From assembly GCA_019637315.1 (NCBI GenBank), contig JAHBVU010000009.1, forward strand, positions 1-64,000: a DNA stretch of 64,000 bases. The letters are read 5' to 3'. Of the stretch, positions 54,952 to 64,000 are shown one piece after another. The translations under genes were made by a program, and so were the position numbers. A model generated the notes under the pieces. It saw nothing but the letters and a program-made list of their open reading frames with translations. It did not search any database and had not been told where the DNA came from. This DNA is from Gemmatimonadales bacterium (lineage in GTDB: Bacteria; Gemmatimonadota; Gemmatimonadetes; Gemmatimonadales; GWC2-71-9). Position 1 is the first letter of the stretch. Every line of letters begins with the position of its first letter.

Positions 54952-56255
54952 ACGGTGACCCGCCCGATACTCGCGTAGCGGAAACCGGCCCGACCCATCC
55001 GAGCCGGGTCGAACAAGTTGCGCCCGTCGATGATGAGCGGCGTGCTGAGCAACGACTTGACCCGATCGAAATCAGGATTGCGATACACCAGCCACTCCGT
55101 CACGATGACCAGAGCATCCGCACCAGCCAGCGCGTCGTACGGTTCACGGGCATACCGGATCCGGTCGGCAAAAACCTGGCGAGCCGAGTCCATCGCCTTC
55201 GGATCGTGTGCAGCAACCGATCCGCCCGCGGCCAGGACCCCCTCGATCAGCGGGATGGAGGGGCTCTCCCGCATATCATCAGTCTCGGGCTTGAAGGACA
55301 ACCCCCAGACCGCAATCCGGCGGCCGGACAGGTCGCCGCCGAGCGCGTACTCGAGCTTGGCCAGCAGCACATGCTTCTGGCGCTGATTGACGGCCTCGAC
55401 CGCCCGCCACAAATCGGCGTCCATGCCGATCTCGTCCGCCGACCGAATCAGCGCCTTGACGTCCTTCGGAAAGCAGGAGCCGCCGTATCCCGGCCCGGGA
55501 AACAGGAAGGCCGGGCCGATCCGCCGATCGGTGCCAATGCCCTTCCGAACCATCCCGACATCAGCGCCGACCTGCTCGCAGAACAGTGCAATCTGATTCA
55601 TGAACGAAATGCGCGTGGCCAGCATCGCGTTGGCAGCGTACTTGGTGACCTCCGCCGAGGGAATGTCCATGAAGAGGATCGGATTCCCGGTGCGCACGAA
55701 CGGCGAATACAGCTCGCTCAGGCGTTCGCGCGCGTGCTCGGAATCCACCCCGATCACGACCCGATCCGGCTTCATGAAATCGTCGATTGCCGCGCCCTCT
55801 TTGAGGAACTCCGGGTTCGATGCCATGAAAAACGGCTGCGACGACTCGGCCGCAATGGCCTGCCGCACGCTCTCGGCCGTGCCAACCGGCACGGTCGATT
55901 TGGTCACCACGACTTTGGGCTCGTTGAGATTCCGGCCGACCACCTGGGCGACATCGAGCACATGCCGCAGGTCGGCCGAGCCGTCTTCTCCGGGCGGAGT
56001 GCCCACCGCGATGAAGACGACCTCGCCGTGGCGGACCGCCTGATCCAGGTCGGTCGTGAAGGCCAGGCGACCTTCGGTCTGATTGCGAATGACCAGCGGC
56101 TTGAGGCCGGGTTCGTAGATCGGAATCCAGTTTTCCCGAAGCCGGGCGACCTTGGCCTCGTCCACGTCGGCGCAGACAACATCGTTGCCCGTCTCCGCCA
56201 GGCACGCACCCGCGACCAGCCCGACGTAGCCCGTGCCGATGACCGTCACCCGCAT
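54948..56255 (-). CDS. ugd: UDP-glucose 6-dehydrogenase
   Basis: A 435-residue NAD-dependent enzyme that oxidises UDP-glucose to UDP-glucuronate. The N-terminal Rossmann motif is [17 protein letters not shown] at 7-23. The central region [20 protein letters not shown] is typical of Ugd. The catalytic Cys lies in [18 protein letters not shown], and the C-terminal domain has [16 protein letters not shown]. It follows wbpA by three bases and overlaps the UXS gene, so the pair converts UDP-Glc to UDP-Xyl through UDP-GlcA. Confidence 0.95.
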   Translation of the reverse strand: MRVTVIGTGYVGLVAGACLAETGNDVVCADVDEAKVARLRENWIPIYEPGLKPLVIRNQTEGRLAFTTDLDQAVRHGEVVFIAVGTPPGEDGSADLRHVLDVAQVVGRNLNEPKVVVTKSTVPVGTAESVRQAIAAESSQPFFMASNPEFLKEGAAIDDFMKPDRVVIGVDSEHARERLSELYSPFVRTGNPILFMDIPSAEVTKYAANAMLATRISFMNQIALFCEQVGADVGMVRKGIGTDRRIGPAFLFPGPGYGGSCFPKDVKALIRSADEIGMDADLWRAVEAVNQRQKHVLLAKLEYALGGDLSGRRIAVWGLSFKPETDDMRESPSIPLIEGVLAAGGSVAAHDPKAMDSARQVFADRIRYAREPYDALAGADALVIVTEWLVYRNPDFDRVKSLLSTPLIIDGRNLFDPARMGRAGFRYASIGRVTV

Positions 56256-56258
56256 CGG

Positions 56259-57545
56259 TTACGCCGTCTTGCCTTTGCGGAGAGCGTTCCGGGTATCGAC
56301 GACGCGACGCGCCTCTCGGCGTACCAGGTCATAGTCGATGTTGCTGTGGTCCGTGACGATGACCACGCAATCGGCGGCTGCCAGCGACTCCTTGGTCAGC
56401 GGCACCGACACCGCCTCATGCCCGTCTTCGCTGAACGACGGCACATACGGATCATGGTAGCTGACCTTGGCGCCGCGGCCTTCCAGCAAGCGGATGATGT
56501 CGAGCGCCGGGCTCTCCCGGATGTCCTCTATGTCGCGCTTGTAGGCCACGCCGACGATCAGGATCGAGGAGCCCTTGAACGCTTTACCCGCGTCGTTGAG
56601 CGCCTCGTTGATCTTGCGCACCCAGAAGAGCGGCATCTCGGTATTGAGCTCACCGGCCAGGTCGATGAAGCGGGTCTTGTAGTTGAGCCCGCGCATCTTC
56701 CACGCGAGGTAGTGCGGATCGATCGGGATGCAGTGACCACCAAGCCCGGGGCCCGGCAGGAACTTCATGAAGCCGAACGGCTTGGTCGCCGCCGCCTCGA
56801 TCACTTCCCAGACGTCGACGCCGAGCATGTCGCAGACAATGGCCATTTCGTTGGCCAGGCCGATGTTGACGCTCCGGAAAGTATTCTCGAGCAGTTTGAC
56901 GAGCTCGGCAGCCTCCGTGGTCGAGACCTGCACCAGGGTGTCGATGGCCGGCTGATAGAGTTCCATCACCACCCGGCGACAGTCCTCGGTAATGCCGCCC
57001 ACGACCTTGGGGGTGTTGCGGGTCTGATAGGTCGGATTACCCGGGTCGACCCGCTCGGGACTGAACGCCAGGAAGAAGTCCTTCCCCGCCTTGAGGCCGG
57101 TCGCCTCCAGCGCGGGAAGCATGATTTCCCGAGTCGTCCCGGGATAGGTCGTGCTCTCGAGGATGATCGCCTGCCCGGGACGCAAGACGGCTTTGACCGT
57201 CTCGGTCGCCGCAACGATGTAGCTCACGTCCGGATCTTTGAACTTGGACAAGGGGGTTGGCACGCAAATCGAGATCGCGTCGCACGCACCCAGGGCGCTG
57301 CCGTCGGTCGTCGCCGTGAAGCGGCCCTTGATCTCCGCCAAGTCCGCATCGCTGATGTCTTTGACGTGCGACTTGCCCGCATTCAGCGTGTCCACCACCC
57401 GCTGGCTGACGTCGAAGCCCACCACCCGAAAGCCCACTTTGGCCAGTTCCACGGCCAGCGGGAGCCCGACATACCCCAAGCCGACGATGCCAAACAGCGC
57501 CTCTCGGCTGCGAGCCTTCTCGACCAGCGTATCCGCCAACGACAT
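56259..57545 (-). CDS. wbpA: UDP-N-acetylhexosamine 6-dehydrogenase (WbpA-like)
   Basis: A 428-residue nucleotide-sugar dehydrogenase distinct from Ugd. The NAD site is GIVGLGYVGLPLAVELA near 19-35. Family hallmarks are SICVPTPLSKFKDPDVSYI, ESTTYPGTTREIM, FSPERVDPGNP and the catalytic Cys in GPGLGGHCIPIDPHYLAW. The WbpB, WbpE and WbpD homologues just upstream make oxidation of UDP-GlcNAc to UDP-GlcNAcA the best assignment; a ManNAc enzyme (WecC type) is the alternative. The ATG at 57545 has GGAGG nine bases upstream; longer upstream frames run through the oxidoreductase gene. Confidence 0.87.
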   Translation of the reverse strand: MSLADTLVEKARSREALFGIVGLGYVGLPLAVELAKVGFRVVGFDVSQRVVDTLNAGKSHVKDISDADLAEIKGRFTATTDGSALGACDAISICVPTPLSKFKDPDVSYIVAATETVKAVLRPGQAIILESTTYPGTTREIMLPALEATGLKAGKDFFLAFSPERVDPGNPTYQTRNTPKVVGGITEDCRRVVMELYQPAIDTLVQVSTTEAAELVKLLENTFRSVNIGLANEMAIVCDMLGVDVWEVIEAAATKPFGFMKFLPGPGLGGHCIPIDPHYLAWKMRGLNYKTRFIDLAGELNTEMPLFWVRKINEALNDAGKAFKGSSILIVGVAYKRDIEDIRESPALDIIRLLEGRGAKVSYHDPYVPSFSEDGHEAVSVPLTKESLAAADCVVIVTDHSNIDYDLVRREARRVVDTRNALRKGKTA

Positions 57546-57549
57546 CAGT

Positions 57550-58560
57550 TCATTCCTCCACAGAAACCGGTGCGCCCCCGCTCCCAAGCGAGCGAGTGGC
57601 CGCTTCCAACACCTGCACGACCCGAAGACCGTCGCGCGCATCTGCCCGCGTGGGCGCCTCGCCCCGGGCCACCTGCACGAAATGCGCGAGCTCGAGTGCC
57701 AGAGGTTCTGCCGTGGGAATCTTGGGAATCCAAATGTCCCCTTCCCGAACGGCCAGACTCTCCCCGTACGAGCCGTACTCCGGAGGTCGGTCGATTCCTT
57801 TGTCGTACAACCGAAGCTTTTCCCGCGGGGCCATGTCATCGAACACAGCCATCTGCTTCGAGCCGACGACCGTCAGCTTGCGTTCTTTGTGCGGATCGAG
57901 CCACGACAGGTGCGCGTGCGCAACCACCCCGGACCGGAACCGCATCACCATGAACACCACGTCCTCGATGCCCTGCTGCAGGTACGAGTGACCCTGCGCC
58001 GACACGGTCACGGGGGCCTCGCCCATCAGATAGAGCGCCACCGAGATGTCATGGGGCCCAAAGCTCCAGAGCGCGTTCTCGTCGGGCCGCACCTGGCCAA
58101 GATTGACCCGCTGCGAGTAGAGGTAGAAGACCTCACCAAGCGAGCCATCCTGCACCATCAGCTTGAGCCGGTCGATGACCGGGTGGAACTCGAGCAGGTG
58201 CCCGACCAGCGCCGGAACCCCCGCTCGCTCGCTCTCCGCGACGATGGCGGCGGCATCAGCCCCTGACAGCGCAAACGGCTTCTCGATCAAGACCGGCTTG
58301 CCGGCCCGAATCGCAGCGATCCCGAGTTCGGCGTGGGTACGCGCCGTCGACGCCACGACGACCGCATCGACCCGGTCGAGCAGCTCGGTCGCCGATGCCG
58401 TCACCAGCGCCCCGGGATACGTCTTGGCCATCCGAGCCCGAACCGCCTCAGACGTATCGCAGACAGCCGCGAGTTCGACCCCGGCCATCGTCGCCAGCGT
58501 TCGGACGTGGTTCCGACCCCAGGTCCCGGCCCCAATGACCCCGACTTTGAGGCGGCTCAC
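57550..58560 (-). CDS. wbpB: Gfo/Idh/MocA oxidoreductase (WbpB-like 3-dehydrogenase)
   Basis: A 336-residue enzyme. The N-terminal Rossmann domain begins KVGVIGAGTWGRNHVRTLA. The EKP motif is present in GKPVLIEKPFALS, and the C-terminal substrate domain has SFGPHDISVALYLMG. In the P. aeruginosa O5 pathway WbpB oxidises C3 of UDP-GlcNAcA and recycles NADH with 2-oxoglutarate. The GTG start overlaps the stop of the aminotransferase gene (GTGA). The assignment rests on motifs plus the wbpA/E/D neighbours. Confidence 0.83.
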   Translation of the reverse strand: MSRLKVGVIGAGTWGRNHVRTLATMAGVELAAVCDTSEAVRARMAKTYPGALVTASATELLDRVDAVVVASTARTHAELGIAAIRAGKPVLIEKPFALSGADAAAIVAESERAGVPALVGHLLEFHPVIDRLKLMVQDGSLGEVFYLYSQRVNLGQVRPDENALWSFGPHDISVALYLMGEAPVTVSAQGHSYLQQGIEDVVFMVMRFRSGVVAHAHLSWLDPHKERKLTVVGSKQMAVFDDMAPREKLRLYDKGIDRPPEYGSYGESLAVREGDIWIPKIPTAEPLALELAHFVQVARGEAPTRADARDGLRVVQVLEAATRSLGSGGAPVSVEE

Positions 58561-59672
58561 CCGAAGTACTCCCGCACCGCCGTCACGACCCGATCCAGAG
58601 CCTCGTCACTCAGTTCGGGATAGACCGGCAGCGAGATAACCTCCCGCATGGCGGCTTCCGTATGCGGCAAGCTGCCCGCCTGGTATCCCAGGTGCGCGAA
58701 GCACGGCTGCAGATGCAATCCCACCGGGTAGTACACCGCACATCCGATGCCGCGCTCTTTCAGATGGGCCAGCAGCCCGTCCCGCCGGGGCACCCGAAGC
58801 GTGTACTGGTGGAAAATATGCTCGTTGGCCCCGTCGACCACGGGCGTCGCGATGGCCGGGTGCCCGGCAAACGCCGCCGAGTACCGGGCCGCCCGCCCCC
58901 GACGCCCCTCGCTCCAGGAAGCCAGGTGGGGCAGCTTGGCCAGCAGAACCGCGGCCTGGAGGGTGTCGAGCCGGCTATTGGTGCCGACCTCCTCATGGTG
59001 GTACTGCTTGGCCCCGCCGTGCAACCTGAGCTTCCGCAACCGGTCCGCCAAGGCATCGTCCTGGGTCACCATCAGACCGCCGTCGCCGTACCCGCCCAGA
59101 TTCTTGCTCGGAAAGAAGGAAAAGGTCCCGCACCAGCCCAGCTCACCGGCCAGTCGCCAGGTGCCGTCGACGTTGCGACGGGCGCCAATGGCTTGCGCAC
59201 CGTCCTCGAGCACCGGCAGATCATGTCGCGCGGCAACCGCCAGAATGCGTTCCATCGCGGCCATCTGACCGAACAGGTGCACCACGACGATGGCCCGAGT
59301 CCTGGGCGTAATGGCCGCCTCGATCGCCTCAGGATCGACGCAGTAGGTCACCGGGTCGATATCGACGAAGACCGGCGTTCCACCGGCGTTGTGAATCGCC
59401 CCGGCAGTAGCAAAGAACGTGAAGCTCGGCGCGATGACCTCGTCGCCAGGCTCGAGGCCAAGGCTCTTGAGCGGCAGCAGAATGGCATCGGTGCCGCTGG
59501 CGCACCCGATCCCGTGCCTGGCAGCCGACAGCGCGGCAACGGCCCGCTCGAGTTCACCAACTTCGCGGCCCATGATGAACTCCTGCCGCTCGATCACCGA
59601 AGCGACCGCGCGGTCGACCTCGTCCTTGATCGAGTGGTACTGCGCCTTCAGATCCAGCATCGGAACGGTCAC
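58557..59672 (-). CDS. wbpE: DegT/DnrJ/EryC1 sugar aminotransferase (WbpE-like)
   Basis: A 371-residue PLP enzyme. The start MLDLKAQYHSIKDEVDRAV follows the GTG at 59672 after four codons. Other family stretches are GCASGTDAILLPLKSL, PSFTFFATAGAIHNAGGTP and the PLP-binding lysine in FFPSKNLGGYGDGG. WbpE transaminates the 3-keto sugar made by WbpB to a 3-amino sugar. A GAGGA lies about nine bases before the GTG. A 129-base gap separates it from wbpD and may hold a promoter, but none is clear. Confidence 0.88.
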   Translation of the reverse strand: MTVPMLDLKAQYHSIKDEVDRAVASVIERQEFIMGREVGELERAVAALSAARHGIGCASGTDAILLPLKSLGLEPGDEVIAPSFTFFATAGAIHNAGGTPVFVDIDPVTYCVDPEAIEAAITPRTRAIVVVHLFGQMAAMERILAVAARHDLPVLEDGAQAIGARRNVDGTWRLAGELGWCGTFSFFPSKNLGGYGDGGLMVTQDDALADRLRKLRLHGGAKQYHHEEVGTNSRLDTLQAAVLLAKLPHLASWSEGRRGRAARYSAAFAGHPAIATPVVDGANEHIFHQYTLRVPRRDGLLAHLKERGIGCAVYYPVGLHLQPCFAHLGYQAGSLPHTEAAMREVISLPVYPELSDEALDRVVTAVREYFG

Positions 59673-59801
59673 GACGGCATCCTCACGAAAACGAAACGAC
59701 CGGCACCGCCCTGGAGGGCAGCCCGCGGTCGTGAAGTGGCAATTCGAGCAAGCACCCTGCTCTGGGACGTATCAGGCATCCGGACCCGTAGCGTAGGGGG
59801 G

Positions 59802-60383
59802 CTAGACGGACGCGTCAACCGGGGCAAGGCAGCCGTCCTGCTCCCGGTAGCTCGTCCCGCACGACGGACAATCGGCCTTGCCGTCGACGACGGTAAGGCG
59901 AACACCGCACCGGCACATCCAGCCGACCCGGCGGGCCGGCACCCCGACCATCAGCGCATACGCCGGCACATCCCCCCGAACCACCGCCCCCGCACCGATG
60001 AACGCGTACTCACCAATCGTGTTGCCGCACACCACGGTCGCGTTGGCTCCGATGGTCGCCCCGCGGCGCACCAGCGTGCGACGGTACTCGTCCTTCCGGG
60101 ATACATGGCTGCGCGGGTTGAGCACGTTGGTAAACACGCAACTCGGTCCGCAGAACACGTCGTCCTCGAGCTCGACGCCCTGGTAGATCGAAACGTTGTT
60201 CTGCACCTTGACGTTGTTACCCAGCCGGGTGCCGGGCATCACCACCACATTCTGGCCCAGATTGCAGCGCTCCCCGATGACCGCCCCCGGCATCACATGA
60301 CTGAAATGCCAGACCTTGGTTCCGGCGCCGATGGTCGCTCCGTCATCGACGTAACTCGATTCATGCACGAAAACATCAGCCAT
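59802..60383 (-). CDS. wbpD: left-handed beta-helix N-acetyltransferase (WbpD-like) with a four-Cys tail
   Basis: A 193-residue hexapeptide-repeat acetyltransferase. Repeats run from about 10 to 140 ([59 protein letters not shown]). The conserved [14 protein letters not shown] insertion is that of the WbpD/WlbB group. They acetylate the 3-amino group of UDP-GlcNAc3NA to give UDP-2,3-diacetamido-glucuronic acid. The C-terminal tail has CRCG and CPSCG, a zinc-ribbon-like arrangement. The ATG at 60383 overlaps the end of murB by eight bases. Confidence 0.87.
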   Translation of the reverse strand: MADVFVHESSYVDDGATIGAGTKVWHFSHVMPGAVIGERCNLGQNVVVMPGTRLGNNVKVQNNVSIYQGVELEDDVFCGPSCVFTNVLNPRSHVSRKDEYRRTLVRRGATIGANATVVCGNTIGEYAFIGAGAVVRGDVPAYALMVGVPARRVGWMCRCGVRLTVVDGKADCPSCGTSYREQDGCLAPVDASV

Positions 60384-61359
60384 GCGCACCTGCCGTGTCG
60401 AGCGGAAGATAATTCCCCGCTCTCCCAATCAATTTGACTTCCGGTTCGAGCCGAACCCCAAAGCGCTCGGCCACGGTATCCCGCGCCCGCCGTATCAAGG
60501 TGCGGACCTCCACCGCCGTGGCCCCGCCGGTGTTGACGAAATAGTTCGCGTGCATCGGCGACACTTCCGCGCCACCCTCACGGGCTCCCTTGAGCCCCGC
60601 GGCCTCGATCAGCTGCCCCGCCGTACGCAGCGGCGTACCGTCGGCGCCGGTTATCGAGGACCCGTCGGGATTCTTGAAGACGCTGCCGCAACAGGGCTGA
60701 TTGAACGGAGTGCCCTTCTGGCGCCAGGCAAACAGGTCGGCGACCTGCTCGGACAGCAGCGCTGCGTCCGTCGGCACCAGGCGCACCGTGGTCTCCAGCA
60801 CGACCCACCCTTCGAGACCGCTCCGACGGTAGGCAAAGGGAACCTCGCCCGCTGCAAAGACCCGGGTCGCACCCGTGCCGTCGACGGCCACGACCGTCTC
60901 GACCACATCGGACCACTGCCCGCCGTGACACCCGGCGTTCATGTACACCCCTCCACCTACCGTCCCCGGAACTCCCACCATCACGTGCAGGCCGCCGAAG
61001 CCAGCCTGCGCCGTTTTCCTGGCGGCCAGCGGAGCCGGGAGCCCGGCACCGAAGCGCCACCGCTCGCCCTCGCCCTCGGCGCGGTCGATGCCTTTGCCGA
61101 GACGGATGACGAGCGCATCCAGCCCCTCATCTGGAAAGAGCAGGTTGGAGCCGAGCCCCACGACGAACCAGGGTACCCCCTCACGATGCGCCACCCCGAG
61201 CGCAGCAACCACGTCCTCCGGATCGCTCGGCAGCAGCACGGTGGCCGGCCCGCCGATCCGATAGGTGGAGTACCGCGCCAACGACTCGTCCGATCGTACC
61301 TCGCCCCGCACCGCCTGACGCAGCGCCGCAACGAAGCCGGGGTCCCGCGCACCGATCAC
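60376..61359 (-). CDS. murB: UDP-N-acetylenolpyruvoylglucosamine reductase
   Basis: A 327-residue FAD enzyme that reduces UDP-GlcNAc-enolpyruvate to UDP-MurNAc in peptidoglycan synthesis. Motifs are [43 protein letters not shown] and the active-site serine in [11 protein letters not shown]; the C-terminal catalytic Glu lies in the [11 protein letters not shown] segment. The GTG at 61359 overlaps the carB stop (GTGA) with GGAG upstream; an in-frame start at 61401 lies inside carB. Placement of murB after carB, not in a dcw cluster, is unusual but real. Confidence 0.92.
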   Translation of the reverse strand: MIGARDPGFVAALRQAVRGEVRSDESLARYSTYRIGGPATVLLPSDPEDVVAALGVAHREGVPWFVVGLGSNLLFPDEGLDALVIRLGKGIDRAEGEGERWRFGAGLPAPLAARKTAQAGFGGLHVMVGVPGTVGGGVYMNAGCHGGQWSDVVETVVAVDGTGATRVFAAGEVPFAYRRSGLEGWVVLETTVRLVPTDAALLSEQVADLFAWRQKGTPFNQPCCGSVFKNPDGSSITGADGTPLRTAGQLIEAAGLKGAREGGAEVSPMHANYFVNTGGATAVEVRTLIRRARDTVAERFGVRLEPEVKLIGRAGNYLPLDTAGAHG

Positions 61360-64000
61360 GCCTTGAGCTCCGCCGTGAAGCTCTGAGCCAACTCGTGCCA
61401 CTCCTGCAGCGCCCGCACCTGACCGGTGCGGCTCCGCAGCGCGATGATCGCGTCCGACGCGGCCGCGGCCGCGGTCATCGTTGTGGTGTACGGCACCTTG
61501 TGCTGCAACGCCGTGCGGCGGAGCACGAGATCATCCCGATGGGTCAGCTTGCCGAGCGGGGTGTTGATCAGCAGCTGGACCTGCCCCGAGACAATCAGAT
61601 CGACGGCGTTCGGCCGGCCTTCATGCACCTTCAGGGTTCGCTCGGCCGAGATCCCTCGCGCGCGCAGGTAGCGCGAGGTCCCTTCCGTCGCCAGGATCCG
61701 GAATCCCATCTCATGGAACCGCCGCGCAATCGGCACCACCGCCGGTTTATCGGGATCGTTGACCGTGATGAAGATCGCGCCACCCAGCGGCAGCCCGCCG
61801 TCAGCGCTGACCTGCGCCTTTGCAAAAGCCATCCCGAAAGAGTCGGCAATTCCCATGACCTCACCCGTCGACCGCATCTCCGGTCCGAGCACCAGGTCGA
61901 CGCCTGCAAACTTGCTGAACGGAAAGACCGCCTCTTTGACCGAGACGTAGGGATGGAGCACGTCGTCCGTCACACCGAGGTCCTCGAGCGATCGCCCGGT
62001 CATGACCTGCGCAGCAAGACTTGCCAGCTGAACGCCCGTGGTCTTGGAGACGAAGGGTATCGTCCGCGAGGCCCGCGGGTTGACTTCCAGCACGTAGACG
62101 CGGTCGCCCTTGATGGCGTACTGCACGTTCATCAGCCCAACCACCCCCAGCTTGAGGGCAAACTGACGGGAGTACTCGCGCATCTGCTCGACCTGCGCCT
62201 CGGTAATCAGATACGGCGGCATCACACATGCCGAGTCGCCGGAGTGGACCCCGGCATCCTCGATGTGCTGCATCACGCCGCCGATGATGCACCGCTGCCC
62301 GTCGGACAAGGCATCGACGTCTGCCTCGAAGGCATCTTCCAGGAACTTGTCGATCAGCACCGGATGCCCCGGCGCCACCCGAATCGCCGCCGCAAAGAAC
62401 TCCTCGAGCGATTGCGGATCATAGACGACCTGCATGGCCCGCCCACCCAGCACGTACGACGGACGCAGCAGGACCGGATACCCGACCCGCTCCGCTTCGA
62501 TCAGCGCCTGGTCGAGCGAGAGAGCCGTCCCGTTCGGGGGCTGCTCCACCCCGAGTTCCCGCGCCAGCGCCTCGAAACGGCCGCGGTCCTCCGCCGCGTC
62601 GATCGCCTCCGGAGAGGTCCCCAGAATCGGAACGTTCTCAGCTTCGAGCCCGCGCGCCAGCCTGAGCGGCGTCTGTCCGCCGAACTGAACCACCACACCG
62701 AGCGGCTGCTCGAGGTGCACGATCTCGAGCACGTCTTCGAGCGTCAGCGGCTCGAAGTAGAGCGCATCCGACATGTCGAAGTCGGTCGAGACTGTTTCCG
62801 GGTTCGAGTTGACCATCACCGTCCGATAGCCCAGCTGCCGCAGCGCCATGACCGCGCGAACGCAGCAATAGTCGAACTCGACCCCCTGCCCGATCCGGTT
62901 GGGACCGCTGCCCAGGATGATGATGGTTTTGTCGCCGACGGCGCCCGCCTCGGTCTCCTCGTCATAGCACGAGTAGAGATAGGGCGTGGCCGACGGAAAC
63001 TCACCTGCGCAGGTATCGACCATCTTGTAGACGGGCCTGACCCCCAGCGCCCAGCGGCGGTGGCGCATCTCGGTTTCGGACAGGCCGACCAGATCGGCCA
63101 GCTGACGATCGGAAAAGCCCATCCGTTTCATCCGCCGCACCAGGGCGCGGGCAGCCGGATCGGAGCCGCTCACCCCAGGCCACTCCGCGGCAAAACGCTG
63201 CTCCGCCTCGACCAGCTCACGGAACTGGTTGAGGAACCAGGGATCCATCCGCGAACACTCGGCAATCGTTTCCACCGACTCGCCCGTCAGGAACGCATGC
63301 TTGATCTGGAAGAAGCGCTCGGGCGTCGGCTTGCGCAGACCGGCCAGAATCGACTCACGACTGAGGTCGGCGAGCCGATCATCGGCCAGGGTCTCGCCGA
63401 TGACCCAGCCTGACCGCCCGATCTCGAGGCCGCGGAAACCCTTCTGGAATGCCTCCTTGAAAGTGCGGCCGATCGCCATGACCTCGCCCACCGACTTCAT
63501 CTGCGTCGTGAGCCCGGGGTCCGCCGCCGGGAACTTCTCGAACGCAAACCGCGGAATCTTGACGACCACGTAGTCGAGCACCGGCTCGAAGCTCGCCGGG
63601 GTCGTCTTGGTGATGTCGTTCGGCAGTTCATCGAGGGTATAGCCGACAGCCACCTTCGCACCGATCCGGGCAATCGGAAATCCGGTTGCCTTCGAAGCCA
63701 GCGCCGAGCTCCGGGACACCCGCGGGTTCATCTCGATCACCAGCTGCTCGCCGGTCGCCGGATCGACGGCAAACTGGACGTTGCAGCCGCCCGCCTCGAC
63801 CCCGATTTCCCGGATGATGGCGCAGGCAGCATCGCGCATCACCTGGTACTCGCGATCCGAGAGCGTCATCGCTGGCGCCACCGTCACCGAGTCGCCCGTA
63901 TGCACACCCATCGGATCGATATTCTCGATCGAGCAGACGATCACCACGTTATCGGCGCCGTCACGCATCACTTCGAGCTCGTACTCCTTCCAGCCGATGA
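61356..64000 (-). CDS. carB: carbamoyl-phosphate synthase large subunit, 5' end beyond the window
   Basis: The open frame runs off the right edge: just beyond the first internal ATG the sequence reads [16 protein letters not shown], a central part of the first ATP-grasp domain. The rest contains the end of that domain ([20 protein letters not shown]), the oligomerisation domain, the second ATP-grasp domain ([18 protein letters not shown]) and the C-terminal MGS-like allosteric domain ([12 protein letters not shown]). CarB makes carbamoyl phosphate from bicarbonate, glutamine-derived ammonia and two ATP for arginine and pyrimidines. About 880 residues are visible, so roughly 200 are missing. 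Confidence 0.97.
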   Translation of the reverse strand, partial: IGWKEYELEVMRDGADNVVIVCSIENIDPMGVHTGDSVTVAPAMTLSDREYQVMRDAACAIIREIGVEAGGCNVQFAVDPATGEQLVIEMNPRVSRSSALASKATGFPIARIGAKVAVGYTLDELPNDITKTTPASFEPVLDYVVVKIPRFAFEKFPAADPGLTTQMKSVGEVMAIGRTFKEAFQKGFRGLEIGRSGWVIGETLADDRLADLSRESILAGLRKPTPERFFQIKHAFLTGESVETIAECSRMDPWFLNQFRELVEAEQRFAAEWPGVSGSDPAARALVRRMKRMGFSDRQLADLVGLSETEMRHRRWALGVRPVYKMVDTCAGEFPSATPYLYSCYDEETEAGAVGDKTIIILGSGPNRIGQGVEFDYCCVRAVMALRQLGYRTVMVNSNPETVSTDFDMSDALYFEPLTLEDVLEIVHLEQPLGVVVQFGGQTPLRLARGLEAENVPILGTSPEAIDAAEDRGRFEALARELGVEQPPNGTALSLDQALIEAERVGYPVLLRPSYVLGGRAMQVVYDPQSLEEFFAAAIRVAPGHPVLIDKFLEDAFEADVDALSDGQRCIIGGVMQHIEDAGVHSGDSACVMPPYLITEAQVEQMREYSRQFALKLGVVGLMNVQYAIKGDRVYVLEVNPRASRTIPFVSKTTGVQLASLAAQVMTGRSLEDLGVTDDVLHPYVSVKEAVFPFSKFAGVDLVLGPEMRSTGEVMGIADSFGMAFAKAQVSADGGLPLGGAIFITVNDPDKPAVVPIARRFHEMGFRILATEGTSRYLRARGISAERTLKVHEGRPNAVDLIVSGQVQLLINTPLGKLTHRDDLVLRRTALQHKVPYTTTMTAAAAASDAIIALRSRTGQVRALQEWHELAQSFTAELKA

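Noticed and set aside
55206-57953. Long open frame on the plus strand opposite ugd and wbpA
   Set aside because: Antisense of two intact sugar dehydrogenases with all catalytic motifs; no independent protein features.

Overview
The window is a dense, G+C-rich bacterial chromosome segment that is almost entirely coding. Gene content is diderm: Tol-Pal, BamD, LptD, heptose isomerase GmhA, several lipoproteins and Tat. The style of the genome (TPR-rich lipoproteins, a stand-alone ADOP-type permease, ComB-family phosphatase, polyprenyl synthase next to tatA) suggests a Gemmatimonadota-like organism. That assignment is inference from gene content only; there is no rRNA here. All genes except a glycosyltransferase at the left edge and one PpiD-like chaperone lie on the minus strand. 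Neighbours very often overlap by ATGA or GTGA, so most of the window reads as long co-transcribed, translationally coupled blocks, transcribed from high to low coordinates.

Left part (1-24600): the edge of a polysaccharide locus (partial membrane protein, GT4 glycosyltransferase); then, in transcription order from the right, a TPR protein, aroQ, pepP, accB, pilT, accC, comB, ftsK, an ADOP permease, yraN, recA, recX, alaS, a small unknown gene, cpsB-type phosphatase, gmhA, an SDR, cca, rarA and hflX. The aroQ-pepP-accB-accC order is the familiar one, but efp is absent from its usual place and pilT sits between accB and accC.

Middle (24700-40500): ppiD-like foldase (plus strand) converges on tatA across a perfect 13-bp hairpin terminator. 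Then come a DUF4321-like membrane protein, a polyprenyl diphosphate synthase and a 727-residue TPR protein. Next is a complete Tol-Pal operon (tolQ, tolR, tolA/tonB, tolB, pal, cpoB) whose last gene is an unusual in-frame fusion of TatC with LptD. Upstream of Tol-Pal lie a LysM protein and ssb; ssb is broken by two single-base frameshifts, probably sequence errors.

Right part (40500-64000): rimI, tsaB, tsaE, uvrB, an EVE-domain gene, the (p)ppGpp synthetase/hydrolase rel, radC, secA, nadD, bamD, two TPR proteins, then a nucleotide-sugar operon and finally murB and a 5'-truncated carB. The operon encodes Ugd and a UDP-xylose-synthase-type enzyme, which would make UDP-GlcA and UDP-Xyl. It also encodes a full WbpA-WbpB-WbpE-WbpD set, predicted to make UDP-2,3-diacetamido-2,3-dideoxy-glucuronic acid.

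The most notable object is the TatC-LptD fusion: a six-helix Tat translocase subunit continuing without a stop through a signal-peptide-like segment into an outer-membrane LPS-assembly protein, placed at the end of the Tol-Pal operon. No CRISPR array, tRNA, rRNA, insertion sequence or prophage was seen, and no stretch over 300 bases lacks a gene.
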